A stretch of 33,664 bases of DNA. Source: Gammaproteobacteria bacterium. GTDB taxonomy: Bacteria; Pseudomonadota; Gammaproteobacteria; Chromatiales; Chromatiaceae. The stretch is taken from positions 1-33,664 of the forward strand of contig JAAELC010000171.1 of NCBI GenBank assembly GCA_024227135.1. Reading direction: 5' to 3'. The first letter of the stretch is position 1. Every line of letters starts with the position of its first letter. The notes under the pieces were generated by a model. It did no database searches. It worked only from the letters and a program-made list of their open reading frames with translations, and was not told the origin of the DNA. Shown here piece after piece: positions 1 through 7,416 of the stretch. The position numbers and the translations under genes are program-made.

Positions 1-933
1 GGTCAGACCATGGATCATACTGGCCAGCACCGCCAGATACATCGCGTAACTGGTGTTGAACACCTTCCATTCGGAACTGACACCCGGATCAACCAGGATG
101 TGGTGAGCACAGGCCAGCTGCAGAAAGAAAATGTAGAGCAGGTAGGCGCCGCGACTGACCTTTTCGGACATGGGACGCGCACCGAATACCAGGCCGGCAA
201 TGAGATACCAGATGGCCACGTGGGCCGCGACATTGATCTGCTGGGAGGAGTGCCCCAATCCCCACCAGATGATCCGGTACATGGCGGCGTCGATATTGCC
301 GATATATCCGATCGACCAGAGGAATGTGGGTACCAGGATGATGGCACCGGATGCGATGGTGAACACAGCAATGATAGCGGCTGTTATCGCACCAAAGGTC
401 ACCAGGGGTACCGATCCTTCATAGGTTTTTTCGTCCTTGGCGACCACCAGCGTACCAAAGAAAACAAAGCAGCCAATCAATGCGCCCACGGCGAACAGAA
501 TCAACCCCAGGTAGAAATGGGGAGCTGCCTGCATCGGCACATAGGAGGTCATCATGACACTGGAACCACCCTGAAAGATGGCAACATTGGTCATTACCGA
601 GCCGACCAGCATTAATACGAACTGGACCCATCCCCAGACCGGTGTGGCGAGTCGGCAGCGCAACAGCACCGATGATGCCACATAGAGGACCGCCATCTCG
701 AAGAAGATGATCCAGAAAATCAGCGCATCGATACCATGGGCTGTCAGAGCCATATAAAACTGGTCCGCAGGAAGCAGGTGTATGGCCTGCCAGCGGGTCA
801 GTGTCACCAGAAGGGCGAGGACGCCGGCAACCAGCAGGAATACGGCGGCCACAACGGCATTAGCCTTGATCAGGCTTTCCGCGGATTTGTGAAAATAGAG
901 CCCCGTATCGGGGCAGGTTCGAAACTGTGCCAT
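1..933 (-). CDS. Heme-copper oxidase subunit I, B-family, probable NO reductase (partial)
   Basis: This gene is open through the left edge of the window; 311 codons are visible from the ATG at 933. The protein is polytopic and aligns by eye with ba3-type oxidase subunit I. H66 in an AHG motif is the expected low-spin heme ligand. H228 in WWGLGH is the first CuB ligand, and H277-H278 in AHHILVDPG are the other two, matching HHxxxDPG of ba3 enzymes. The residue four after H228, normally the Tyr cross-linked to it in oxygen reductases, is Gln232 (codon 238-240). That loss is typical of NO reductases that evolved from the B family and use a CuA subunit (the gNOR/sNOR/eNOR group). The start lies 6 bases after the subunit II stop, with GGAG upstream. 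Substrate NO rather than O2 is inferred. The C-terminus, including the heme ligands of helix X, is not visible. Confidence 0.85.
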   Translation of the reverse strand, partial: MAQFRTCPDTGLYFHKSAESLIKANAVVAAVFLLVAGVLALLVTLTRWQAIHLLPADQFYMALTAHGIDALIFWIIFFEMAVLYVASSVLLRCRLATPVWGWVQFVLMLVGSVMTNVAIFQGGSSVMMTSYVPMQAAPHFYLGLILFAVGALIGCFVFFGTLVVAKDEKTYEGSVPLVTFGAITAAIIAVFTIASGAIILVPTFLWSIGYIGNIDAAMYRIIWWGLGHSSQQINVAAHVAIWYLIAGLVFGARPMSEKVSRGAYLLYIFFLQLACAHHILVDPGVSSEWKVFNTSYAMYLAVLASMIHGLT

Positions 934-939
934 ATTCGA

Positions 940-1476
940 TTACTCCTTTACGTAGATCTTACCCAGCATGGTGTGATGGCCGATGCCGCAATACTCATTG
1001 CAGACCAGCCCGTATTCCCCCGCCGAATCCGGAGTTACCGTCAGGACCATTTCATAACCGGGCAGCACCTGCAGATTGATGTTGATCGGTTGTATGGAGA
1101 GACCATGCTGCCAATCCATGGAGGAGAGGTGCAGCCTGTAGGTCTTGTCTTTCTCCAGTTCAAGGATCGGATACCACTGCCAGAGTCTTCCGAGCATGTA
1201 GACGTCACTGCCAGCGGGTGGCTTGACGATGGGTAGACCAGCCTCCTCTCCAACTTTGTGCTGATCGATCATTGCCTGAACTTTCGCCCCGAACTTGGCG
1301 GGTGTGGTTTGATAGGCCTCGTTGGAAAGATTCTGTTTTCCGTAAATGTGCCAGTAAGGCATCATGAAAAACATGATGAGGCACCAGACCAGCGCGATGG
1401 CGACCCACAGTATCTCCTGGCGACCCACCGGCACTTTCCACCATATGCGGTCTGCAGGCGGCATAAATGAAGTCAT
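940..1476 (-). CDS. Heme-copper oxidase subunit II with CuA site
   Basis: This 178-residue protein accepts electrons from a soluble donor through a binuclear CuA centre and passes them to subunit I. One N-terminal membrane helix lies at about residues 22-40, followed by a periplasmic cupredoxin domain. The CuA ligands are complete: H124, C159, C163, H167 and M170, in the pattern C-x3-C-x3-H-x2-M, with E161 as the likely backbone-carbonyl ligand. The short length and single helix match subunit II of ba3-type enzymes rather than the two-helix aa3 form. The ATG at 1476 has a GGGGGGAA Shine-Dalgarno sequence. It lies between the small subunit and subunit I in one minus-strand operon. A complete CuA site next to a subunit I that lacks the catalytic Tyr distinguishes this complex from cNOR (NorC cytochrome) and qNOR. 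Confidence 0.93.
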   Translation of the reverse strand: MTSFMPPADRIWWKVPVGRQEILWVAIALVWCLIMFFMMPYWHIYGKQNLSNEAYQTTPAKFGAKVQAMIDQHKVGEEAGLPIVKPPAGSDVYMLGRLWQWYPILELEKDKTYRLHLSSMDWQHGLSIQPININLQVLPGYEMVLTVTPDSAGEYGLVCNEYCGIGHHTMLGKIYVKE

Positions 1477-1564
1477 ATCTTAGTTCCCCCCTTTCGGGTT
1501 CTGGTTATTGTAAATTGGTGCAATTGCCCTGGCTGAGCCCATTGCGTACTTATTTCCCTACTAA

Positions 1565-1732
1565 TCAGGGGGCTATTGGAAGAGTGACGATCTCCATGAT
1601 GCCCCAGATGATGTAGAACACTGTGGGCATGGCGACGCCGATGAAAAGCAGCAGGAACGGGTTGTCGATCAGTGATTGCATGGCAGGAATCCGTTCTTCC
1701 TCCTGATCTTCTTTGTTCGTTGTATCGTTCAT
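1565..1732 (-). CDS. Small single-helix subunit of the heme-copper oxidase
   Basis: This is a 55-residue protein. It has a charged, acidic N-terminus (about residues 1-14) followed by one hydrophobic helix (about 26-50) that ends close to the C-terminus. The ATG at 1732 has a GAGG Shine-Dalgarno sequence seven bases upstream. It is the first gene of the minus-strand operon, 88 bases before subunit II. Its size, topology and position match the third, single-helix subunit (often called IIa or CbaD) of ba3-type oxidases, but at this length the family assignment rests mainly on context. A Dnr-type operator and a TATAGT -10-like sequence lie about 200 bases upstream, so the leader would be long. 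Confidence 0.75.
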   Translation of the reverse strand: MNDTTNKEDQEEERIPAMQSLIDNPFLLLFIGVAMPTVFYIIWGIMEIVTLPIAP

Positions 1733-1928
1733 TCGGGAACCTCTATATCGCTTGAGTATTGGTTTATGAGTGGATGCTTGTCGATTCTTTTATCTTTGCC
1801 GCGTTCCGGCATTGATCGTCCCCGTTTATTTGAAATTCCCGTCCCCTCGCGCGGAGACTACCCTCCTTTTTCCGCGGGCCAATATGAATTCCGGGATCGT
1901 CACTCCTGAACAAGGCCGATACCCTAGA

Positions 1929-1969
1929 ACTATAGGCACCAATCCTGCTCGAGCTTTGATATAGGTCAA
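1929..1969 (-). promoter_or_regulatory. Dnr/FNR-type promoter of the NOR-like operon
   Basis: A palindrome at 1956-1969 reads TTGAT-N4-GTCAA, 9 of 10 against the FNR/Dnr consensus TTGAT-N4-ATCAA. On the minus strand a TATAGT hexamer (1934-1929, 5 of 6 to the sigma70 -10) is centred 31 bases from the box centre, as in class II activated promoters. The predicted transcript would start near 1922 and carry a leader of about 190 bases before the small subunit gene. I see no gene in the rest of 1733-2303; a 7-bp hairpin (CTCCCTG/CAGGGAG, 2168-2186) is its only other structure. Confidence 0.7.
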
Positions 1970-2303
1970 TTTGGTTGTAAAAATTGTGCCAAATGACACA
2001 TTTGATCAGTGGCCTGACAGGGGGTGGATCGGCTTTTCTGATGGTTTGAGGTACGGGCAAGGGGGGAGGTTGGTTATTCTTAGAAAAAAAATATTAATAA
2101 ATGTGTTATGGGTGGGGTGTAAGACAATGATGGAAATATAACTGCCGGATTTCGTTATTCCGTGCTTCTCCCTGGATGTCAGGGAGTATCTCGGTTGACG
2201 ATGCCCATTGCTTACGGGTTACTCGCGGCAATATACCACAATCAACCAGAGGTAAGGGGCCTGGCCGGGAGACTTTTTCCTATCGGGTCTTATTGAAATC
2301 TTT

Positions 2304-2467
2304 CTAAGGGCTCGCTTCAAAATAACTTCACATTTATGACCGCCGATCCATCCCGTCTGCCTGCGTTGTTCGTCGCTTGAATAGTTCACTATTCGCGTTC
2401 CTAACGCCTTGGCAGCCGCGCGCCTCGACGCTCAGAAAGGTGAACTTGTTTTTGCGCGGACCCTAAG
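2304..2467. repeat. MITE-like element copy 1 (diverged subfamily)
   Basis: The ends form an imperfect terminal inverted repeat: the left end begins CTAAGGGCTCGC and the reverse complement of the right end begins CTTAGGGTCCGC. Over 32 bases, 23 match. A central 7-bp hairpin (GAATAGT/ACTATTC, 2379-2394) is flanked by sequence that, read on the minus strand, shares the CAAGGCG...CGC and CAACGCAG blocks with the copies at 4446 and 24642. The right terminus overlaps the last coding bases and supplies the TAG stop of the gene at 2463-3227. There is no coding capacity, so mobilisation would need a transposase in trans. Confidence 0.6.
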
Positions 2468-3227
2468 GTTTGTGGACGTACACCCAGCGGCCGACTGGTT
2501 CCGTGTCGCCTCCATAGATCATTTCGGGGTATTCCTCTGTCGGCCAGTAAAAAAAAAGTTCCCGTTTGGTAAATCCCTGGGGACAGGCAACGCGTAACTC
2601 CCACGGCGTATCACGCTGAATTCTGGTGCCGTCGGGTGGCCCCATCTGTTCCTCGAGCGCAGTTCTCGGCATTTTGCTGAGGTTCATGTAGTCGGGTAGC
2701 TGGAGTGCCATTTCCAGGCGATTGGATCTCTCTTTCCACTGCCTGGAGTCGAATGTCAGTTTTCCGGCATTCTTGGGCATTCGTTCGAATCTGGCGTCGA
2801 TGACGATATCGTTCTGATTCAGGGTGAGGGCCAGGATGGCGTGTCTTGGATCACCATCCACCGACAAGCGACGTGATGATTTCTGGGGTCCCGACCGCAG
2901 GCCCAGGTCATACCAGACAACGGATAGTTTGCCGGCACCCAGATTCAGAAACTTGAACCTTCCACATCCCGGCAAGCCTGGCTCCGGAACCTCAGACATA
3001 AAATCAGGGACCATCGATTCGAGATTATCCGGAGGTTCACCCTTGAAGCGTATGTACTGGTTGACGGTATCGATCAGGGATTGTGCGTTTTCAGCCGTCT
3101 GAGTCAGTTGGGTCTTGCGGGTGCTCCAGGGCTCTTCACTGCCTGGATCTCCCCCAAACATGAAAAACAGGCCAATGACGATGATAGCCAATGTCGTTGC
3201 AGCGACTGCCGGAGTGGAGAAATTCAT
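2463..3227 (-). CDS. Membrane-anchored protein of unknown function
   Basis: I do not recognise this 254-residue protein. The ATG at 3227 puts a hydrophobic helix at about residues 8-23, ending in a GGDPGSEEP stretch. This suggests an N-terminal anchor with the rest in the periplasm, a layout seen in pilin-like and other anchored proteins. A helical segment follows (about 36-60), then a mixed region with a CGRF motif near residue 92 and a long region rich in aromatic and basic residues. Longer forms with upstream starts would lack the anchor at the terminus. The gene diverges from ctaA. Its stop codon lies within the terminus of the MITE-like element, so the C-terminal residues may have been altered by that insertion. 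Confidence 0.6.
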   Translation of the reverse strand: MNFSTPAVAATTLAIIVIGLFFMFGGDPGSEEPWSTRKTQLTQTAENAQSLIDTVNQYIRFKGEPPDNLESMVPDFMSEVPEPGLPGCGRFKFLNLGAGKLSVVWYDLGLRSGPQKSSRRLSVDGDPRHAILALTLNQNDIVIDARFERMPKNAGKLTFDSRQWKERSNRLEMALQLPDYMNLSKMPRTALEEQMGPPDGTRIQRDTPWELRVACPQGFTKRELFFYWPTEEYPEMIYGGDTEPVGRWVYVHKP

Positions 3228-3397
3228 GACGATGGCCTCGAAGTTATACGGGCAGATTGCCGGCGTAACGAAACTGTTTGACCGACAGCCCCACGTTTCG
3301 GGAAACACCAGGGTGGGCTTGCGCCGGTCACGTGGAGTGAATACTATCGGATGGTTTGGATATTCAAAATAACTCTATACCTGATGCCGGGGGGGAT

Positions 3398-4450
3398 ATG
3401 CAAGACAGGAGTTCGCAGATAGCAGTCGCTGTATGGTTGCTGATCTGTTGTTGTGCAGTTTATGCCATGGTCGTACTGGGAGGGGTGACACGACTGACCG
3501 GGTCCGGGTTGTCGATGGTCAAATGGGAGCCCATCATCGGTATCCTTCCACCGATGGGACAGGTCGAATGGCAGCAGGTTTTCGAACTGTACCAGCAATC
3601 CCCCGAATTCAAGCTTAAGAATTCCCATATGGATGTGGAGGCCTTCAAAGGCATATTCTGGTTCGAGTACGCACATCGTGTTCTGGGACGCTTGATCGGC
3701 ATTATATTCTTTGTGCCTCTGGTCTATTTCATTATCAGGAAAAAAGTTGATAAGCCTTTGATTCCCAAGCTGATCATCATGTTCGTGCTTGGGGGGTTGC
3801 AGGGATTGCTCGGTTGGTACATGGTCAAGAGCGGGTTGGTAAGGGATCCCCATGTGAGTCAGTATCGTTTGACCGCGCACCTGGGGCTGGCATTTCTGAT
3901 CTACGCCTACATGTTCTGGGTCGCACTGGATCTGTTACTTCCCCGGGTTAAGTCTTCGGGAGCAGCGGTCAATCGGGGTCTGAAGCGTTTTTCTTACCTG
4001 CTGACCGGACTGACGACAGTCACGGTGCTGTCTGGCGGTTTCGTCGCCGGGCTCAAAGCCGGCCTTGCCTACAATACTTTTCCCACCATGAATGGTCAGT
4101 GGCTGCCTGACGGGTTGTTGAGTCTGGATCCTTACTGGCGTAATTTTTTTGATAACGTCACCACGGTGCAGTTCGATCATCGGGTGCTGGCCGCGGTACT
4201 CTTCGTGCTTATCCCCGTGTTCTGGTTTGTCGGCAGACGCAACCGTGATCTGCCGACACGGATACATCGGGGTCTTGATGTCCTGCTGGTGGTGCTGCTG
4301 GTACAGATAGGGCTGGGGATTTCAACGCTGCTGCTTTATGTGCCCGTGGCCCTTGGAGCGACCCATCAGGGCGGGGCCGTGGCCTTGTTTACGGCCACGT
4401 TATTTCTCAGTCATCAGCTGGGTGCTGGTGATCAGGGTCGCGGGTCTTAG
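3398..4450 (+). CDS. ctaA: Heme A synthase (CtaA/COX15 family)
   Basis: CtaA converts heme O to heme A by oxidising the C8 methyl group, in the cytoplasmic membrane. The 350-residue protein has eight membrane helices in two related halves. The four conserved heme-ligand histidines are present: H93 (FEYAHR), H161 (TAHLGL), H261 (FDHRVLA) and H323 (GATHQGG), with E90 next to the first. The paired cysteines of the Bacillus-type enzyme are not seen in the first extracellular loop, as in proteobacterial COX15-type proteins. I chose the ATG at 3398, preceded by a G-run; a TTG at 3356 would add 14 residues. Neighbours for oxidase assembly (SCO, PCu(A)C) and the heme-copper oxidase operon suggest it serves a cytochrome oxidase. 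The TAG stop lies inside the left end of a MITE-like element. Confidence 0.92.
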   Translation: MQDRSSQIAVAVWLLICCCAVYAMVVLGGVTRLTGSGLSMVKWEPIIGILPPMGQVEWQQVFELYQQSPEFKLKNSHMDVEAFKGIFWFEYAHRVLGRLIGIIFFVPLVYFIIRKKVDKPLIPKLIIMFVLGGLQGLLGWYMVKSGLVRDPHVSQYRLTAHLGLAFLIYAYMFWVALDLLLPRVKSSGAAVNRGLKRFSYLLTGLTTVTVLSGGFVAGLKAGLAYNTFPTMNGQWLPDGLLSLDPYWRNFFDNVTTVQFDHRVLAAVLFVLIPVFWFVGRRNRDLPTRIHRGLDVLLVVLLVQIGLGISTLLLYVPVALGATHQGGAVALFTATLFLSHQLGAGDQGRGS

Positions 4451-4606
4451 GGCCTCGGAAACTATGTATCGTCCCATAATGTGCAGGGTATTAGCTCAGA
4501 TTCAAGGCGCAGATGAAAGCGCATATCATTGATTATGCAACTGAATCAGAAGCTGAGGTGAGAGACCAGCAGGATGGGATGATTCATTTTTTCCGCGGCC
4601 TTTAAG
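4446..4606. repeat. MITE-like element copy 2 (internally deleted)
   Basis: This 161-base element fills the gap between the convergent genes ctaA and idi. Its termini are inverted repeats of about 30 bases; for example CGGAAACTATG...CCCAT near the left end matches CGGAAAAAATG...CCCAT on the complementary strand of the right end, 18 of 22. A central hairpin (GCATA/TATGC) is present. The sequence is close to the copy at 24642-24858 but lacks about 64 internal bases. The left end CTTAG supplies the ctaA stop and the right end supplies the idi stop TAA. A T6 tract inside the right arm could let it act as a terminator. Confidence 0.7.
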
Positions 4607-5186
4607 GATTACTGAGGCGCTTAAGGTTCCTCAGTCCATGGGTAAGGGCCGAAGAATTATTTTCCATAATCAATTTGAACCAGCTCGTATATCGGTCGGA
4701 ATTGCCTTCAATATCGTTTTCAAGGGAAGGCAGGCTGACCCACTTCCAGTCCTGGGCTTCCGCTTGTGACGGTTTCGGCTGTCCGCTGTAGATTCCGACG
4801 AAAACATGGTCATACTCGTGCTCCGTCAATCCCTGGCCCACCTCGGCCCGATAGGTGAAGTTGAATACCTCCTGTAAAATGCAGCCAAACCCCATTTCCT
4901 GCTGCAGCCGTCTGTGTGCGGCGGCCGTTATTGACTCTCCAGGGTACGGGTGGCTGCAGCAGGTGTTGGACCATAGACCCGCGGAGTGATATTTGCCGGC
5001 TGCACGTCGTTGCAGCATCAAGTTACCACTATTATTGAAAACAAAAATTGAAAAGGCACGGTGTAAATCACCGGATCGGTGCACTTCCAGCTTGTCCCCT
5101 AGTCCGGTCTCCCGGCCCTGAGCGTCAACCAGGACAACGTTGGTCATAAAGGAACCCGCTGGTAGTGATTGGAGTCGTTTGATCAT
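4602..5186 (-). CDS. idi: Isopentenyl-diphosphate delta-isomerase, type I
   Basis: IDI interconverts IPP and DMAPP, balancing the two isoprenoid precursors in the cytosol; products feed quinones and the farnesyl tail of heme O/A. The protein is a Nudix-fold type I enzyme. The catalytic Cys lies in SNTCCSHP (C77), the catalytic acidic pair in EHEYDHV (E122, E124), and the metal-binding histidines in the VHRSGDLHRAF segment (H36, H42) and H79. The ATG at 5186 gives 194 residues; the ATG at 5147 (181 residues) fits the family's N-terminus better and may be the true start, since neither has a clear Shine-Dalgarno sequence. It converges on ctaA, with a MITE-like element between. The TAA stop is part of that element's terminus. 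Confidence 0.92.
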   Translation of the reverse strand: MIKRLQSLPAGSFMTNVVLVDAQGRETGLGDKLEVHRSGDLHRAFSIFVFNNSGNLMLQRRAAGKYHSAGLWSNTCCSHPYPGESITAAAHRRLQQEMGFGCILQEVFNFTYRAEVGQGLTEHEYDHVFVGIYSGQPKPSQAEAQDWKWVSLPSLENDIEGNSDRYTSWFKLIMENNSSALTHGLRNLKRLSNP

Positions 5187-5461
5187 GACGGTTTGGTTCA
5201 GGGTTTGTCAAAGGATTTGGAACGACACGCTTTCTGGCCCAGGATACAGGATACTTTGGGAGTCTGTTACCTGCCCCATTTACCGGTTGTGTAATGTATT
5301 CTGGCAGGGGCATAGGATGGCCATCGCCCGGGGATGTACACGGCTGGGGGGGCTGATAGTCAAGGTGTTCGTGGATATCGTATTGAAGCGGTGTTCATTG
5401 AGTTTGTTTAGCCCGGGTATGGGTATACCATTGAGTTTGCCGAACAGGAGGAAATTGAGGC

Positions 5462-6100
5462 ATGTCGGAGAAGAAAGTAGGTTCCAATCGCATGCTGTGG
5501 ATAATGATCGTATCCATAGCAGTGCTCGGCCTGGCATATGCATTTCGGCTTCAGGGCCCGGTCGCTGTGCCTCCGGAACTGCAGGGGGTTGCCAGGCCTG
5601 AGCCCAGATCGTTGGGTCCGTTCTCACTGATCGACCAGGGGGAGCGGCTATTCAATCTGGAAAGTTTTTCAGATACCTGGAGCTTTGTTTTCTTTGGCTA
5701 CACCTATTGTCCTGATATCTGTCCCATGACGCTGGCAACTCTGGTCGGGGTGGGAAATCAATTGGGAAAAAAGAGTGAGCAGCCGAAAGATTACCAGGTT
5801 GTTTTTATTTCAGTTGATCCTGAACGCGATACTCCGAAAACCCTGTCCAGTTACATGGAATTTTTCGATAAGCAGTTTATCGGAGTGACTGGGAACAAAG
5901 AGCAGATCGATGGAGTGGCTCAGCAGTTCGGAGCGGGGTATCTTAAAGTGCCAGGCACTTCTCCTGACACCTACCTGATCAGCCACACCAGCTCGATTTT
6001 TCTGATCGACCCTCGGGGAAGACTGGTCGCTTCATTTTCACCCCCCCATGATCCGGCCACAATCGCGGGTCAGTACCATAAGATTCGAAATCTGTACTGA
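5462..6100 (+). CDS. SCO1/SenC copper chaperone for CuA
   Basis: SCO proteins deliver copper to, or reduce the cysteines of, the CuA site of oxidase subunit II on the periplasmic face. The 212-residue protein has an N-terminal membrane anchor (about residues 12-28) and a thioredoxin fold. The copper ligands are present: C83 and C87 in CPDIC and H175 in LISHTSS. The conserved DPERDTP and FLIDPRG motifs also fit. The ATG at 5462 has GAGG seven bases upstream. It stands alone on the plus strand between idi and the PCu(A)C gene. With PCu(A)C it forms the usual copper-delivery pair, and the CuA-bearing subunit II at 940-1476 is the obvious client within the window. I see no gene in 5187-5461. Confidence 0.93.
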   Translation: MSEKKVGSNRMLWIMIVSIAVLGLAYAFRLQGPVAVPPELQGVARPEPRSLGPFSLIDQGERLFNLESFSDTWSFVFFGYTYCPDICPMTLATLVGVGNQLGKKSEQPKDYQVVFISVDPERDTPKTLSSYMEFFDKQFIGVTGNKEQIDGVAQQFGAGYLKVPGTSPDTYLISHTSSIFLIDPRGRLVASFSPPHDPATIAGQYHKIRNLY

Positions 6101-6150
6101 GGTGTCAATACCCGGATTCGGCGTTTAAGCAAATCCCGTAGCATCGAGGC

Positions 6151-6187
6151 TTCGCTGAATAAGTCCATCCAGAACTTATTCAGCGAA
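6151..6187. repeat. Perfect 14-bp inverted repeat after the SCO gene
   Basis: TTCGCTGAATAAGT (6151-6164) is exactly complementary to 6174-6187, with a 9-base loop. It lies 50 bases beyond the SCO stop, between convergent genes, but neither side has a T-tract, so a simple intrinsic terminator is not certain. A remnant of a mobile element end is also possible. Confidence 0.6.
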
Positions 6188-6298
6188 CAGTTGCCCGGAG
6201 TGCAGGGTTCACAACGGCTTATCTTTCAGTGATTGTCAGCTGTTGAACGGGCGCCACATCCCTGTACTCCGTAATCTCTGAGCTAATTCAGGGATTGT

Positions 6299-6784
6299 TC
6301 AATGATGTCCCCCATGTTTCGAATGATCCATCCCTTCACTTTGCATTTCCATACCGCGACTGACCAGCGCACTGACGGTCAGTCTGTCACCGTTTTTGAA
6401 GATCAGGTTGAGTTTCACCCGATCACCCGGTTCAAGAGACGCTTTGCGTCCCAACAGCATGAAATGGTATCCGCCGGGTGAAAATGTGATGGTACCCTGA
6501 GGAGGTATTTCTATCTGTTTCTGCCGCAGCATTCGGGCCAGGCCATCCTCGATTACTGTATTGTGAATCTCTATTCGATCGAATCCCGGGCTGTCGGCGC
6601 CGAGCAGTGTTCGCTTCTGGCTGCTCTTGTTCTCAATGGTCATATAGGCAGCCAGAATCTTCACTACCGGCGGGGCTGCCCTGATCCATGGGTTTTCCAC
6701 CTGAACCCCGGATGTTTCGGCAATGGCCTGACTACAAGTGAACAGGCTCAACAGGCCCGCCACCAGTGTTAATGGTGCTTTCAT
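6299..6784 (-). CDS. Periplasmic copper chaperone PCu(A)C (DUF461)
   Basis: PCu(A)C proteins bind Cu(I) in the periplasm and load CuA or SCO proteins. This 161-residue protein has a cleavable signal peptide (about 1-22, ending AIA-ET). The copper motif is exact: H74-x10-M85-x21-H107-x-M109, the family signature H-x10-M-x21-H-x-M. The C-terminus is a flexible Met/His-rich tail (M145, M147, M152, H154, H157, H160, H161), a second copper-binding region found in many homologues. It is followed 24 bases upstream by a lipoprotein gene on the same strand, and faces the SCO gene. Function in assembly of the CuA oxidase is inferred from context. Confidence 0.92.
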   Translation of the reverse strand: MKAPLTLVAGLLSLFTCSQAIAETSGVQVENPWIRAAPPVVKILAAYMTIENKSSQKRTLLGADSPGFDRIEIHNTVIEDGLARMLRQKQIEIPPQGTITFSPGGYHFMLLGRKASLEPGDRVKLNLIFKNGDRLTVSALVSRGMEMQSEGMDHSKHGGHH

Positions 6785-6808
6785 ATTTTAAGTTTCTCTC
6801 TTCAGGTG

Positions 6809-7210
6809 TTATTTAGTGAAATCGTGGGCCAGGAATAACTCCCTGATTTGTTTGACGGCCCCTTCATCCGGTGGATAAAAAGTTGCCGCAAGGATTATGG
6901 TGCCGTTTCTGGCCTGGCCGCTGAATTTTGGATTCTTCAGGGATTCCTTGAGGTTGTGTTCGGCGCTTGCCTGGTCCCGGCACTTGAAAAAAGAGAGGAT
7001 GCGCGTGCTGGTAAAAGCGGAAATGACGTAGGTCGCGACGTAATCGATGTCTTCGTTGTCCAACGTCGCTATTTCCATGGTTCCTTCCACACCGTTGGAT
7101 TTAAGTACATCGACGAAAGAACCCACTTCGGTGGTTTTATACTCGGTGTTCTGACCACAGCCCACCAGAAATGGCAGTGACAGCGCAACAATCGCCAATA
7201 GCCTCAACAT
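6809..7210 (-). CDS. Small lipoprotein of unknown function
   Basis: This is a 133-residue protein with a short signal peptide and a lipobox (FLVGC, lipidated C18). The mature part is about 115 residues with a C75-type single further cysteine in FFKCRDQ. I recognise no domain. It is the upstream gene of a probable two-gene operon with PCu(A)C (24-base gap), so a link to periplasmic copper or to oxidase assembly is possible but only by association. The ATG at 7210 directly precedes the hydrophobic signal and is the natural start. The 206 bases between this gene and the prepilin-like gene hold nothing I can identify. Confidence 0.7.
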   Translation of the reverse strand: MLRLLAIVALSLPFLVGCGQNTEYKTTEVGSFVDVLKSNGVEGTMEIATLDNEDIDYVATYVISAFTSTRILSFFKCRDQASAEHNLKESLKNPKFSGQARNGTIILAATFYPPDEGAVKQIRELFLAHDFTK

Positions 7211-7416
7211 GTATACATCTCTCCGATATCGTGGTAAATCTGATTCTGATTATTATTCCGGTAACTGGCCAGCCCGTTCTCTCGCCATATATCAGGGCCT
7301 GGAAAGGTACTGTCGTCTACCGCTTGTTGCACCCTGCTGCAACTCCCGGGTTGAGGTTGCCGTCACTGTCACGTTGACCGGGTCATTGTGACGATGGCGC
7401 TACGACCCCTGTCGTT

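Noticed and set aside
1-933. Reading the left-edge gene as an ordinary ba3 oxygen reductase
   Set aside because: The residue four after the CuB His is Gln, not Tyr, as read directly from the codons; the rest of the B-family framework is intact, so a frame error is unlikely.
1764-2060. 98-codon minus-strand frame upstream of the NOR-like operon
   Set aside because: It spans the predicted Dnr promoter, has no domain and no ribosome binding site.
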